This document shows positions 1 through 10,738 of a stretch of DNA of 64,000 nt, piece after piece (position 1 is the first letter of the stretch; every line of letters begins with the position of its first letter). The position numbers and the translations under genes were made by a program. This stretch comes from Phlegmacium glaucopus (lineage: Eukaryota; Basidiomycota; Agaricomycetes; Agaricales; Cortinariaceae). The notes beneath the pieces are model-generated. The model saw only the letters and a program-made list of their open reading frames with translations. It searched no databases and had not been told where the DNA came from. The stretch covers positions 43,689 through 107,688 of the forward strand of contig MU130012.1 in assembly GCA_015039465.1 (NCBI GenBank). The letters run 5' to 3'.

Positions 1-840
1 AAAAGTAAAATTCAAAATAAAAGATTTTAATGTGGAATAAATATTTATATAGGATTTTCAACTCCGGTCTTCAAACATCATAACCACAATATTGGTACTG
101 TAGTGATTATCGTTTGTACTTTTCTTTTTTATGATAACAATCCATTGTGAGTCAAAAGGTAGGTTAGTCAGGTTGAGGACTGAAAGTCAGAAAGTGTACT
201 TGTGGGTCTGGGTTACTCGAAGTATGGGTTCGGGTTTGGATTAAGGTTTTGACATTTAAGGTGGAGTGGTTGTTTGAATCAAGGGGAGAGTAAAGATGAG
301 AAGTAAAAGTAAACCGGGGTTGAAAGTGGGCTCATGGACTTGTACTGGTCAAGTCGGGTTTGAGATTTAGTAAAAAATATTTTCCAGATTTAACCAATGG
401 AGAATAAGGTCTATTTAGTCACTTTCCATTTTGATTATTATAATTATTACTTTATGTTTGAACAGTAAAAAGTAAATAAGACCATAACATGGTGAATAGT
501 AAAATAATAAAAGTGTACTGTGATAAACTAATAAATAAAAGGTATTGAGGTAATAGAGATATAATCATAAATTTAGGGGGGAGTGAAATCGTCCCTAGGA
601 ATAGGAAAGGAGAAACCTAGGAGACGATCCACTGTTGATATTTAACCTAAGAACGTTATACTCATATAATTATTGTTCCATTTGGACTTCAATATTTCAT
701 TTACTCTGTACAATAACTAATACATGATACGGTCTGGTTTCTTACTACATGAAGACTAACCTTTATATATCACAACCACTGAACTTATTTATAAAAGTAA
801 TATCTATGTCCATGTCACACAGTAAATTGTACATTTTATT

Positions 841-1168
841 CCATATCCGTTAGGTGTGAGTAGGTGACAGTGTACTGGTTTGCACTATTTTTCACTGTTA
901 TCAGTTCTATAACTCTATCTTTAACAACCTGATGGAAATTATTTTTATACCGACGCGGTTATTTAAAACTTAAACTAAAGTCTAAAAAACCGCCTTTCTC
1001 TAAAAAATAAAAACTCGACACCATCAAAGATAGAGTTATATTTCCAAGTTTCTGGTTTTTTTTGGTAGTACCTGTGCACTAAGTTAATTATGACGGTCAC
1101 GAGATGTTGAATTTACAGTGTAGTAACAGTGCAGTCGACTGTCACCTACTCACACCTAACGGATATGG
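841..1168. repeat. Foldback/MITE-like element with 31-bp inverted repeats
   Basis: Positions 841-871 (beginning CCATATCCGTTAGGTGTGAG) and 1138-1168 are perfect inverted repeats. A second inner pair, 909-922 and 1026-1039, is also perfectly inverted, so the 328-bp unit can fold into a long interrupted hairpin. No transposase fits inside. The flanks do not give a clean target-site duplication. The element lies inside the complement-only block; inverted symmetry survives complementing, so the structure can be seen either way. Confidence 0.7.
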
Positions 1169-1421
1169 AATTCATCTATAGAATGAATTCATAAACGGAA
1201 CCCTATTTCACCAAGTCTTGGTCAAGCTTGACCAAGTCTTGACCAAGAGTCTAAAGACCGGTTAGGTCTTGGTCTTGGTCTTGGTCTACCGACCCCCACT
1301 TGGTCTTGGTCTTGGCTTGGTCTTGGCGCCAAGCCAAGTCTTGACTTGAAGCCGTAGAGATCTTCATAGTTCGTAAGTAGTCGCTCCCGGTCTCCTAATA
1401 GGTAACAGCACGTAACGTTTT

Positions 1422-2318
1422 AGATATATCTTACCCTACAGGCAGATATATCTTACCCTGTAGCGCGGACCCTTACAGCCCCCATAGTTACTACGGCCTA
1501 AATAAAAATTCGTAAACATTATAAAAACTATTAACCAGTCGACGAGGGTGGGTAGCAGGGTAATATGACAATCGGGTCACAGTGCTTACAGTGTAACTAC
1601 TGTTTCGAGACGGAAAAAGCCAGTTGAGACGGTTAGACGACTACGACTATACTATTGTCGAGAAGGAAAGAAAGGAGGTGAGGAGTGTCAACAAGACCCC
1701 GAGACAAGTTTTCGGGGAGAAGGAGATATGAGAATTCTCTGGGTCTAGGGTCCCAATTCCCTCACACACTCCCACTAATAGGGATCGGGAACGTGTAACT
1801 TGTCTCGGAAATGTCCCTGGATTTGTGACAACTTCACAATCGACATCATATCAAAAAGACATAGGGGACCGTAACCCACCGGGTGAACCCACTTATGGCG
1901 ACCCTTCCAACTGACAATCATCAGAAGTGGACCCTGTTGGCAAGCCTGGGACCCAATCACATCAAACCATCAATCATTTTTTTGTTTTTTTTCATCTTAT
2001 CATCGTCACAGTTCACCGACAACTGAACTTGACGAAGTAGTAAGGGTCGAGAAGGAGAAAAGTCCAATGAGTCGACGAACCTTTCTGTCTCGTAAGACAT
2101 CCTTTAAGGAGGTAAAGTTAAAAAAAGACAAAAAAAAAAAATTTTTTTTATTTTAGTTTTACATTCAAAAAATTAACTAACTTAAAAAAAGAAAAAATTT
2201 TTTTTGGAAATTTTTTTACATACAAAAAACAACTAACTTATAATTAACTTATAATTAATAATAGTAATATGTCCCTAGTTTGTGTAGGTAGATGAGGTTT
2301 TCTGTAGTCTTACCGACT
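1422..2318. repeat. Helitron 5' end with a doubled terminus, visible only in the plain complement
   Basis: In the plain complement this stretch carries the same 5' end as the Helitron at 28510. The terminal motif TCTATATAGAATGGGA occurs twice in tandem, starting at 1422 and 1444, followed by the shared non-coding leader. Similarity stops at 2318, just inside the first coding exon of the element (after the codons for Met-Ala), so this is a 5' fragment. The doubled terminus suggests insertion of one copy beside another, or terminal duplication. Because the polarity is wrong as deposited, strand is left undefined. Confidence 0.75.
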
Positions 2319-2540
2319 ATTCTTGTCTAATTGGTGATATCCTAACAAAAGTCTATTTTTAACTGGTTCTTATGGTTCAAACTGGTTCTGAACCAGAACC
2401 GAACCAAGAGAACCGGTTCTGTTGGTTCGGTTCTGGTTCTGGTTCTGGTTCTAGTTTTCCTAAGTGGTTCTGGTTCTGGTTCTGAGAAAATGGGTCCCGA
2501 ACCGAACCGAACTGAACTTCGGCATCCCTAGATACTTCTT
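2319..2540. repeat. GGTTC/GAACC-rich degenerate repeat and polarity switch
   Basis: This stretch is built from variants of GGTTCTGGTTC and GAACCAGAACC. It contains, in normal polarity, the phrase GAACTGAACTTCGGCATC (about 2511-2528), which is also obtained from 1330-1350 but only after plain complementing. The change in polarity therefore falls between 2318, the last complement-only match, and about 2355. No coding sequence is credible; the short ORFs are low-complexity artefacts. Confidence 0.6.
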
Positions 2541-2699
2541 CCTCACATCTTCCCCCCTAGATGCAGCTGACCCACTAGCTCGGTATCTCGTCGGCGCTCT
2601 TGGGCCTGGTCTGGTTGGGCAGTCTCTTGCTTGGCTTTGTGCTCGAGGTAGATGATTTGGAGGTATTTTTAAAAAACTCAAATTAATTCTAATTCTAAT

Positions 2700-2830
2700 G
2701 TAAACTACAACAGATGAATGACGACAATGAACAAACAAATGGACAACAAATGGACAGACAACAAATGAATGGACAACAAATGATCAGACAACAAATGGAT
2801 GATGAATGGATGACAAACAAACAGATGATG
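2700..2830 (+). repeat. Degenerate ACAAATGGACAG tandem repeat
   Basis: A run of imperfect units such as ACAAATGGACA and ACAAATGAATGGAC repeats for about 130 bp. It is a microsatellite/minisatellite tract in spacer DNA, with no ORF or promoter seen. Confidence 0.7.
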
Positions 2831-3640
2831 ACTTAAGAGTGTCATAAGCGACATCATGGGCCAAGGTATGCCAGCTATGGCTCATAAAATACTTTATGAT
2901 TCATTACAAGTTGACAGTCTGACCCGTGTTTTTGGAACCATCAGAGTAATCCCTGACAACGACCCACCCATTTAGACACCAACCAGTTTGGACCCACTTA
3001 GTAGTTTAGTTTATTAAGCTACCAGCAATAATGAATAAATAAATATGAATTACCATTGGCAATGGTTTTTTCATCGGTTTGACAGTTCGAACCGGTTCCG
3101 GTTCTGGTTCAGTTCAGCCAGGAACCTTTCGGTTCGGTTCTCGGTTCTCCAAAAATTGTTGAAGAACCGAACTGAACCGAACTTTGGTAACACACAAGTA
3201 GTCTATTCGGAGTAGCGAAAGTCCGTTACCGAAAAGAGCTTGTGCTAGTAAAATCAGAAGCTCGAAACAACACCTTAGCTTGAACACAAGAAAAGACAGA
3301 GTCTTTTCTCTCCTCGCATATTTACTATTTCTATCGTGGTACCTAATACAACATCACAAGCCCCTAGCTAGGAGTCCAGTTAGACTACTCCACCGGCACC
3401 CATATTTCATTTATTATTTATCTTACATAACTGGCTGTACCTACAGTAGTTAGAGATAAAATCATTTAGACTGTTCCTTGCCAGCCAGGTCTCCCACGCC
3501 CGGTCGACATTGGCAGACGAACTCCTCTTAACCCAGATGCCGCGACCCAAGAAAAGGCGAAACATATTGCACTGACTTATCCAACCTGTCGTATTACTCT
3601 ATTTAGTTGGGAGAAAACAAATCTATTTTTATATATCAAT
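2831..3640. other. Spacer downstream of the P450 gene, no gene seen
   Basis: Apart from another GGTTC/GAACC-rich patch at about 3085-3190, this interval shows no ORF with recognisable protein features and no clear repeat partner in the window. It lies downstream of the minus-strand P450 gene, whose stop codon is at 3690-3692. Confidence 0.5.
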
Positions 3641-3689
3641 CAACTTTATGTTACTGACTGACATCTTTGTCTGTTTTTCTAAAACTTAC

Positions 3690-5933
3690 TCATTGAAACG
3701 CAGAAAACGAAGACCCGATCATCGCAGCCCGCCTGTCATCCCGAACTTTCACATCACAAACAAAGCGCTTAGGCACCAGCTGTATTCCAAGCTACAAAGC
3801 CAAGTTACTAAAAAAAAGATGCCGACGTGGTATGGAACGCAATTACCTCGTTATACCGGTCCATCCCCAAGGTAAAGGGCTCCGTTGCCTTCAAAGGACT
3901 GAAATCAAATGCCCATACGAGATTGATAGCATTCAAGGCCTGCAAAATTCGATTAGTCACCTGAAGAGTCCAACTATCGGATACTTACGGTTGTGCGGCG
4001 ACCCATCCTTTCACCAGGACAAATCCGCTAAGTGGATAGACATCAGTCAACTACATATCTATTGAAACAATGGAAGTTCACCCTGCCCGCTCCAAATCCA
4101 AAGTTGGCTCGGAAATTCTTGATATCTGCTCTAGGCTTAGTCCCAAACCTATTCTCGAGGAAACGCTCCGGTCGGAAGGTCTCTGGCTCTTCAAAAAGAT
4201 CTAGGGCAACCACATCAGCTAACACACCAAGTTAAAATTCCCATTGATCTTAACTGACCAGGGTCATGCATGATACCCCCTGCCATGTGAGCTAAATCAC
4301 TGTTAACGGACCAGCAAGGACTGTTCACATACACGTATTCATAAAGAGCAAAGTGCCCTTTGGGATGACATGGCCCTTGTACTACGACGAAGGATCAATG
4401 CCGCACCTTCTAATAAAAAGGGCCAGCTAACGCACAGTTATATCTTCAGTCGCCATATGTGGCACAGCGAGAGGCGCGAGAGGTCTGAAACGATGAATCT
4501 ATTTCGCAGATTGTTTCCAAATGATCATTGATTAAAGATTACCAAACTTACCTCGTTGATGAAAGCTTGCAAATATGGTAATTGCTCATAGTCTGCCAAA
4601 TTTGGCATACGGGCAGAACCTATAACTGTATCGATCTCGGTTTGGATGCGTTGTTGGCATTCCGGGTATGACAAGAGAGCAAGCACAAATGCCTGTAGGA
4701 AAGAAGCTGATGTTTCTGCCCCTCCATCCATAAGCGCTGCACCAAGGAACCTACAAGTTGAATGATCCCGTATTAGTCTCCGCAGGATGTAGGACGTCAG
4801 TAGACAGACGAGATATCTTTTCGCGAAAAACCCAGCTCTTCCTGGCGGTCCAGTACTTTCTCCATGTAACATCCTGTACCACGTCCCATTTTGGCCGCTT
4901 GATCGCACTCATCCAAAAGTGAATCGAAGAGGGGATTTCGCACCTGCTTCAGAAGGTCCAAATGATTCGTCCACTGAAGGATTGTATCATCAGCTACTCT
5001 GATGGTGCGTCCATGAAAAATATTACCGGCGCCAACCAGCGGGGGATGTATTTTATCCATGGCATGATCTCAACAGGAGGAAACCTGGCTGTGTCGCTGA
5101 TCTCATTCACCAACTTAACTGCCTTGAAATATACTTCTGCTTCGCTATTTTTGAATTCTGGGAAGCGCTTTCCATATACAAGGGACGTGACCATAGACAC
5201 CGTGGTTCGCATGATATGGGTGCATAGTTCCTGCCAAAGCAAAGAGTTAAACAATGAATAAGTTAAGATGATTAAAACACGCCTCGGGGGATGTGAGGAG
5301 ATCGTAAAGCAGTTGAATAGATTCGGCTTCTTGAGTAGGCAAATAGCTATCAACTGCCTCGACTGTGAGGAACATCTGAAAAGCCTTGCGGGTACGGCGC
5401 CAGACACCCGTGTCTACGGATAGACTTAGACCGCATCGCTTATAAGGGAATGGCACGGGTTAACTCACTTGCACTTTCCATAACCATGTAATGACCGTCG
5501 GTAGTGAGTTGCAAAAGTGAACGAGGGCGACCTGCGGTCAAGGAACCAGTTGTATCCAGTATGTCTTTGACTGCAGAGGAGCTCGAGATTACAATCATGG
5601 TGCTGTTGAAGACCTTGATCTACACCATAATAGAGTCAATAAAGGGTGTAGACCTCCTGAGGAATAAAAATCACCGAAAAGATGGCCCCATATTCTCTCG
5701 CCCATGCTGTGAATCTAGGCGAGGTATGTGAGAATGCTTACGATTTCAACTGCAAACTGGTGCAACTTTACTGACTGTAGCTGTGGAAATAACTTAGGAA
5801 GTAGGTGGATGTTTCCGATAATTGGTTTGGTTGGTGGTCCAGGTGGTAAGTGACGCTCTCGCCGGCCAAGCCCCCACAGCCAGTACCCTAGAAGAGTCAG
5901 AGATAAGCAAAGGATATACCTGATGGGATCCAT
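3690..5933 (-). CDS. Cytochrome P450 monooxygenase, 14 inferred exons
   Basis: Membrane-bound heme monooxygenase, probably for secondary or xenobiotic metabolism. Splicing short introns gives about 515 residues, a normal length. The protein starts with a hydrophobic anchor and the proline hinge PPGPP. It continues with the I-helix GGAETS motif (exon near 4640-4740), the ExxR motif EIHR formed across an intron near 4490-4550, FRPERF near 4165-4175, and the heme-binding loop FGAGRRICPG. In the heme loop, FGFGAGR ends at an intron near 4094 and RICPG resumes near 4038. The last exon is 3690-3791. All diagnostic motifs are intact, so the gene is probably functional. One intron near 5230-5286 fits only as GC-AG. 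The first intron is placed by protein logic (LHQ|FTAWAREYG) with donor GTTTGC. A TATATA-like box lies about 30 bp upstream of the ATG. Subfamily not determined. Confidence 0.9.
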
Positions 5934-6435
5934 GACATGAAATACTGGCCGAATTTTAGCACACTATATAAGTGGCTCAATCTTCATCCAGCCATCCTTC
6001 TCGAAATGCATCGCCAGCAGGAATTTGATAAAAATTTCAACGTGAAGAGGACGGCGAGGCGATTTATTGTGTAGTTGTTGGACTTCTTCCATCCTACTGT
6101 GTGCGATCCTGCGGAAAGAAGCCATTTCAGATTGCAGATGAGAATCAAATTACAGAGTCCATGACTTTCATTCGTCGAACAATACTACTAACCCAAGTGA
6201 AGGTGAAGGTTCAAAATCAAATCTCCGTCTATGGCGCACTTGGCTTACGGCCGTTTTCTTTAGTCTCGTTCCCATGCGTTGCGGGTGTGAAGTTTACCCC
6301 AGGACGACCGACCATCGGAAAATCAAAATTCTGCGCAGGATTACACAGAACTGATTAACAATAGTAAAGAATGTGCGGATGAAGCAAGGGGAGCTACAAA
6401 AAAAAAGAAAGGAAAGATATCAACGGGAATCGTCA
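5934..6435. other. Intergenic: P450 promoter and 3' flank of the next gene
   Basis: Both neighbours are on the minus strand, so this interval holds the P450 promoter (TATATA near 5965) and the 3' flank of the gene starting at 10006. The short plus-strand ORFs show no family resemblance and are treated as chance. Confidence 0.5.
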
Positions 6436-9400
6436 TTACTCAGATGTGCACACCTTATAACGACTTTCAAAGTCAATATTGAATTTCTCCTAAAATTAAT
6501 GAAGTAAGTAAAAAAACACTCGATGTTGATTCCAGATCCACGCACCACAGCATCCGCGCCTATAACCCCCGAAATGGGCAATCCTATCTTCCGGCTCGAT
6601 ATTCAGAAACTCCTGGAGCGAAATCTGACAAAGAATAATCGAGGAGACAAGTTCGCCCCTTCATCCTACAAAGAAAACAAAAGGGAAGATTGATCCATCA
6701 GATCGTCAGCGCCGTTATCGAAGGAAGAATTGAAACCTCTAAGAAATCTCCATCCAACCATTTCCTATCACCCCAAATAACACCTCCAGTTTCATCTTTC
6801 TCCTCCACAGGCCGCAGAAATTTCCAGGTCTCGTCTGAACCTTTTGATTGCCTTTAATATCGGAGTATAGGCATACAACCCAAGATTCAAGGTCGAAGCA
6901 GCTTCGCCACCTTTCTTGGCATAGGACTGTGGATACGCCTCAAAAATAACTAGTATCCGACGGAACTTCCAGGACTGCTCCGCCACTCTCTCAACGTCTT
7001 TGGCACACTGCGATGCCAGGGTGAACAGAGATAGAAAGATGACAGCAGAGTGAATATCGATAATGAGGTCAACGCCGTCCAATGATTGTCTTTCGACAAG
7101 ATCGACTAGACATTCTTGAAATCGCAACGAGCGGACGAGAGCTGGTTTTTGAATGATATCAGAGGGAAGCCATGTATTTGTGGATCGACTGAGGCATAGT
7201 GATGTTCTCTGGAAGACAAATGGTGCTAGAGTCGTAAATATCGGCGGGGCTTCTCTTGGTTCACGATCCTGATCGGCGGGCAAAAGAATAAATGCAGATA
7301 TTGAGAGCTGAGTTTCTTTATTTGAAGAGACGATGCCTAGATTATGAACGGCCATCTCAGGCTTAGTAGACAGCTCCAGTAAAGAACGAGATTCCAAGGC
7401 CCTTGGGGCAGGAGAATCAGAGATAGTATCCATCGAAAGTTGTTGCATTTCGTTGGAGTCCAAGCCAGACCGAGCAGGACCGTTCCGAGCCTGAGAGGGA
7501 AGCCTAGATACAGGAAGACGAGATTCAAAAGAAAGTGGCTGGAAGCTCCCTTCATCTGCCAGTTCAGGATCGTCATTGTCCGGCTCTTGCAGATATTCAG
7601 TATTCGGTTGAGATTCGTAGTAACGATGATAGTCGGAGCCCGCATCAATCGATTGAGAGAAAGAAGAGGAGAATAGAGGCCAGTTTTCTGTCTCTTCTTG
7701 GTCTTCACAGTGTCGTAAAGCATTAGAATCAGAACCAGCCTCAGTGACATCATAGTAGTAAGCATCTGTAGAAGCAGAATTAGGAGAGGTGTTCCTCGTA
7801 CGCATGGAAACATAGTATTATCGTCAGTAGCAATGTCAAGTCTTGGTCGCTTAGTAGTTCTCGGAACAGCATCATCGAATTCGTCTGAACCCACTTCTCA
7901 TACTCGTCCCATACGGATGCTGGAGTCATTCAAACCAAGATCGTCAAACAGATCGGTAACACCGACAACGCCAGTGATTGTTGGTAGCTTTTTGTCGACC
8001 GTAAAGATCCTACAAAGAATGGTCAGATCTGAAGCATTACTTCTTATCGAGAAAATAAATAAATAAGCTAACACCCAAGATAACGCGAGAGTAAGTAATT
8101 GGTCTTCCTTTCGTCTTCTTCAAGAACTGATGTTGAAGGCGTTCCCCGCGATTCAAAACCGGAGGAATAAGAAACTCCGGGAACTTGGTTGGAAAGATGA
8201 TTTCGTTGCGAGCATGAACGTTGGGCTCCGGTAAATCTGGAACTGTTCGAGGCGTTGAAAACAAACTTAACGGCAACGGAGCAGAGAGCTAAGCTTCTGA
8301 CCTTCCATTAAGAAATTCTGTTTCTCATTGATGACCTCGTCCATGATAGATTTTGCCTTTGTACAAATTCTCTATCTCGACGTCGAGATCGTCTTCAACG
8401 TTATGTGAAGATGCTTCGTCCATATCAGGATATTTCCAGAAGGGGGTTGTCCGAAGAGAGAAGACGGTTCCGAAGAGGAAGGTGGTTCAACAACAGGTTC
8501 TTGGTCGATTTCCATAGTGGTCTTCATCAGGAGTGGTTGAAGGAATGTCCCCAGTCTAAGAAAATGGTTGAGCAAGAAAACTCTTATAGGCTTCAGCTGA
8601 GGTGATGCGAACGTCTTTCCTGCCAATATATGCGGCTTGATCCCGCCATTTCCTCCAACCTTTCGCGAACGCGGAAATTGAGGAACCTCTGTTATAAATA
8701 TTAAGTTGACTACAGAGCAAAAAAGAGAGGGGGAGCGACCCATCCATCTGGACCTTGAATAGTTCTTCAATGAGGGCAGGTTCTGTGTCAGGTGTTGAAC
8801 GAAGGAGAATCTCATCAATTTGATCATCGCTTTCCATGCTGGCTGAGGATGGGGTGGAAGGAGGCGAAGACCTTATTGTTTCTGAAGTAGATCAGAACGA
8901 TATCATGACACTTAGTATTGGGGGGGATCTTACCTCATCCATCAACAACCATTGAGTTCTGCATAGATATGTCATCGTCTGAATGGTCTACCGCCACTTT
9001 GGCTAGGATCTTTGAGGGAAGATCAACGAATCCTTCTAATCCAGCTGAGAATGGAGCAGTTGGTGCCATGCCAGATCTCGGCATCCGCGCCTTTGGGAAT
9101 ATAGGAACGAAAGGAATCTCGGGGTGTGTATACTCACGAGTCGAAGACTCGTCGCGGAGAAAGGTGTCAAGATATTTGTTTTTGTATTCAGTCTGCTCAC
9201 GTAGCATGTTAGAGGTTGATTTCAGTAGCGACCTTACGGCTGGTAGGTCTTCATCGTCGATCTTTAATCCCAGCTCTCTAAAAATCTTGAGGTCAGCGCA
9301 TATATGCTATAAAATTTCAAACCAGTCGTACAAGATATCGTCAGTGGACAATGACGGATTTTTGATGTCTTCAACTTGAATAGGTTCGATCTTATGAGCT

Positions 9401-10006
9401 TTTAGCGGGTCACGATAATCGTTGGGAGAATGCGTTTGTTTCTTCGAGCCTAGTTTGGGTGTACTCTGCCGTGACTTTCAAGAAAGGGCTACAAACATCG
9501 GTTCATAGGAAGGAAGATCTCTCCCATCTAAAACGTAAGATAGATAAGTTTGAAGTCCTCAACGTCTCCAATTGACAGTCAGGGCTTGCAAGTATCGTCC
9601 CAGATGACCCTGTCTGATTTTGGAATCCCAAGTGTGGAACCAATAACTTTCTTCAGATATAAACGTGCTTCCGAGGTCGTGGGTTTAAGAAATTCATCGT
9701 ATGGCGCCAGAGGAGATAGCCCATGCATCTGACAAAATACATCGTATGGGTCGGGTTCGATGACCAGTGAGTGTGGATCAGTAAGTGAAACGGGTTGCAA
9801 CCCTTCGAGAAACTTAAAAGCAAGAAAAAGTCAATAAAACAGGTAACGAAAGCTGTGATAACAAGTAGAAGCCATACCTCAGAAACAAGGTTTTCTGTAA
9901 ATTCCACATAATTAGTTGTATAGTGGGTCCTGGAATAATCGTGAAGAAGACGATGGATATGGAGACGAAGTTCTTCTGGGTCAGTGTCATCGTTGTCTAC
10001 GTTCAT
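6436..10006 (-). CDS. Large multi-exon protein with XPF-like and (HhH)2-like C-terminus; possible SHOC1/ZIP2-like meiotic factor
   Basis: The ATG at 10006 opens an acidic N-terminal exon that ends at a clear donor near 9877. Further exons lie near 9579-9810, 8935-9207, 8556-8837 and 8070-8276. A long exon at 6792-7805 ends in an alpha/beta segment (near 6830-7110) resembling an inactive XPF/ERCC4 nuclease fold: GVDLIIDIHSA, then SWKFRRILVIFEAYP, without the ERKxxxD active site. Downstream fragments in shifted frames (SSIILCQISLQEFL, EPEDRIAHFGG, GADAV; 6436-6680) look like the second hairpin of an (HhH)2 domain. That order is known for SHOC1/ZIP2, FAAP24 and XPF relatives; the meiotic assignment is inference. 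The 3' part needs several frame changes, at least two at G or A runs, so the gene is either damaged there or misread. Total length perhaps 900-1000 residues. Confidence 0.5.
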
Positions 10007-10738
10007 GATGTTTGGACAGTGCTTTAGCGGTTAATGAAGGACAAGTGACTGGGAGTTACAAGAGCTCCCGTGTTTACTTGCGTGTATTTGGTCACATAAT
10101 AAAATTTGCTGTTCTCAACCTTTTTCTTCTTCCTACCAGTACCGTCTCTCAAAATTCATACCTGTCTACATGAACGGACGCAAGTTTTCTTCCTCGAGCT
10201 TTTTTCAAGATATCATCAATTTGAATGAACCACCAAATGCCCCCCATGGACATAGTCAAGGCCTCAGCACCATCTCACCATGCTTGGGGCCTGTTACGTT
10301 CATGGAAGAGAAACAAGCTTCGGATTTGTTTTCGCTACTTAATCTCGTTTTGAGTTTGGGTAGAATCACGGGAACCCAAGTCTTTTCAAGTTCCTTACAA
10401 AGAGTTGAGCATCGCACCTTTCCTTCGCGGCGTTCGTAGTTTTGGAACATACATTTTTTTCGTAACTATTACTTTCGTTGTAGAAATGAATATACAATAT
10501 TTTTACTTCTTGAACGTACGAGGACCAGTCCAACCTGGAATACGCGGCCAATTTGTATAGTATCAATACACTGACGAATTTTTTTTTATCCGCAATCAAA
10601 TGACGGTTCCTGCTATGAAATGAGCAGCTTCACATCATTCAATGCCGTTATACAACCATAAATATATTTACTACGTGGTATATAGGTTCTAGCTACATAT
10701 GTAGCATCGTGGGCTGTACCAGCTAATGACAACACCAA
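10007..10738. other. Intergenic; only short uncertain ORFs
   Basis: This is the presumed promoter of the minus-strand gene starting at 10006 and the 3' flank of the gene ending at 10739. Two overlapping minus-strand ORFs (10256-10450 and 10366-10599) and one plus-strand ORF (10170-10439) occur. None shows a recognisable motif or convincing exon borders. Confidence 0.4.

Larger units (their letters stand above)
1..2318. other. Block present as plain complement (not reversed) of repeats found elsewhere
   Basis: Complementing this block base by base without reversing it gives text that reads forward through repeats present elsewhere in the window. Complemented 1444-2318 follows 28514-29332 nearly base for base over more than 800 bp. 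Complemented positions of about 300-650 follow the minus strand of 40650-40980 at lower identity. Neither the block as written nor its reverse complement shows these matches. The strand polarity of the block is therefore inconsistent with the rest of the window. The likeliest cause is a data-handling error (complemented but not reversed) or a deliberate insertion. ORFs called here, such as 1775-1960, should not be interpreted. Confidence 0.9.

Noticed and set aside
1775..1960. 61-residue minus-strand ORF
   Set aside because: Lies in the complement-only block; its template is a non-coding Helitron leader in the wrong polarity, so the frame has no meaning.
5440..5470. A second GC-AG intron in the P450 gene (donor GCAAGT)
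   Set aside because: A canonical GTGAGT donor two codons later, with an acceptor ending ...CCGTAG, keeps the frame (ES-AN-TGVWRR) and gives a 55-bp intron like the others.
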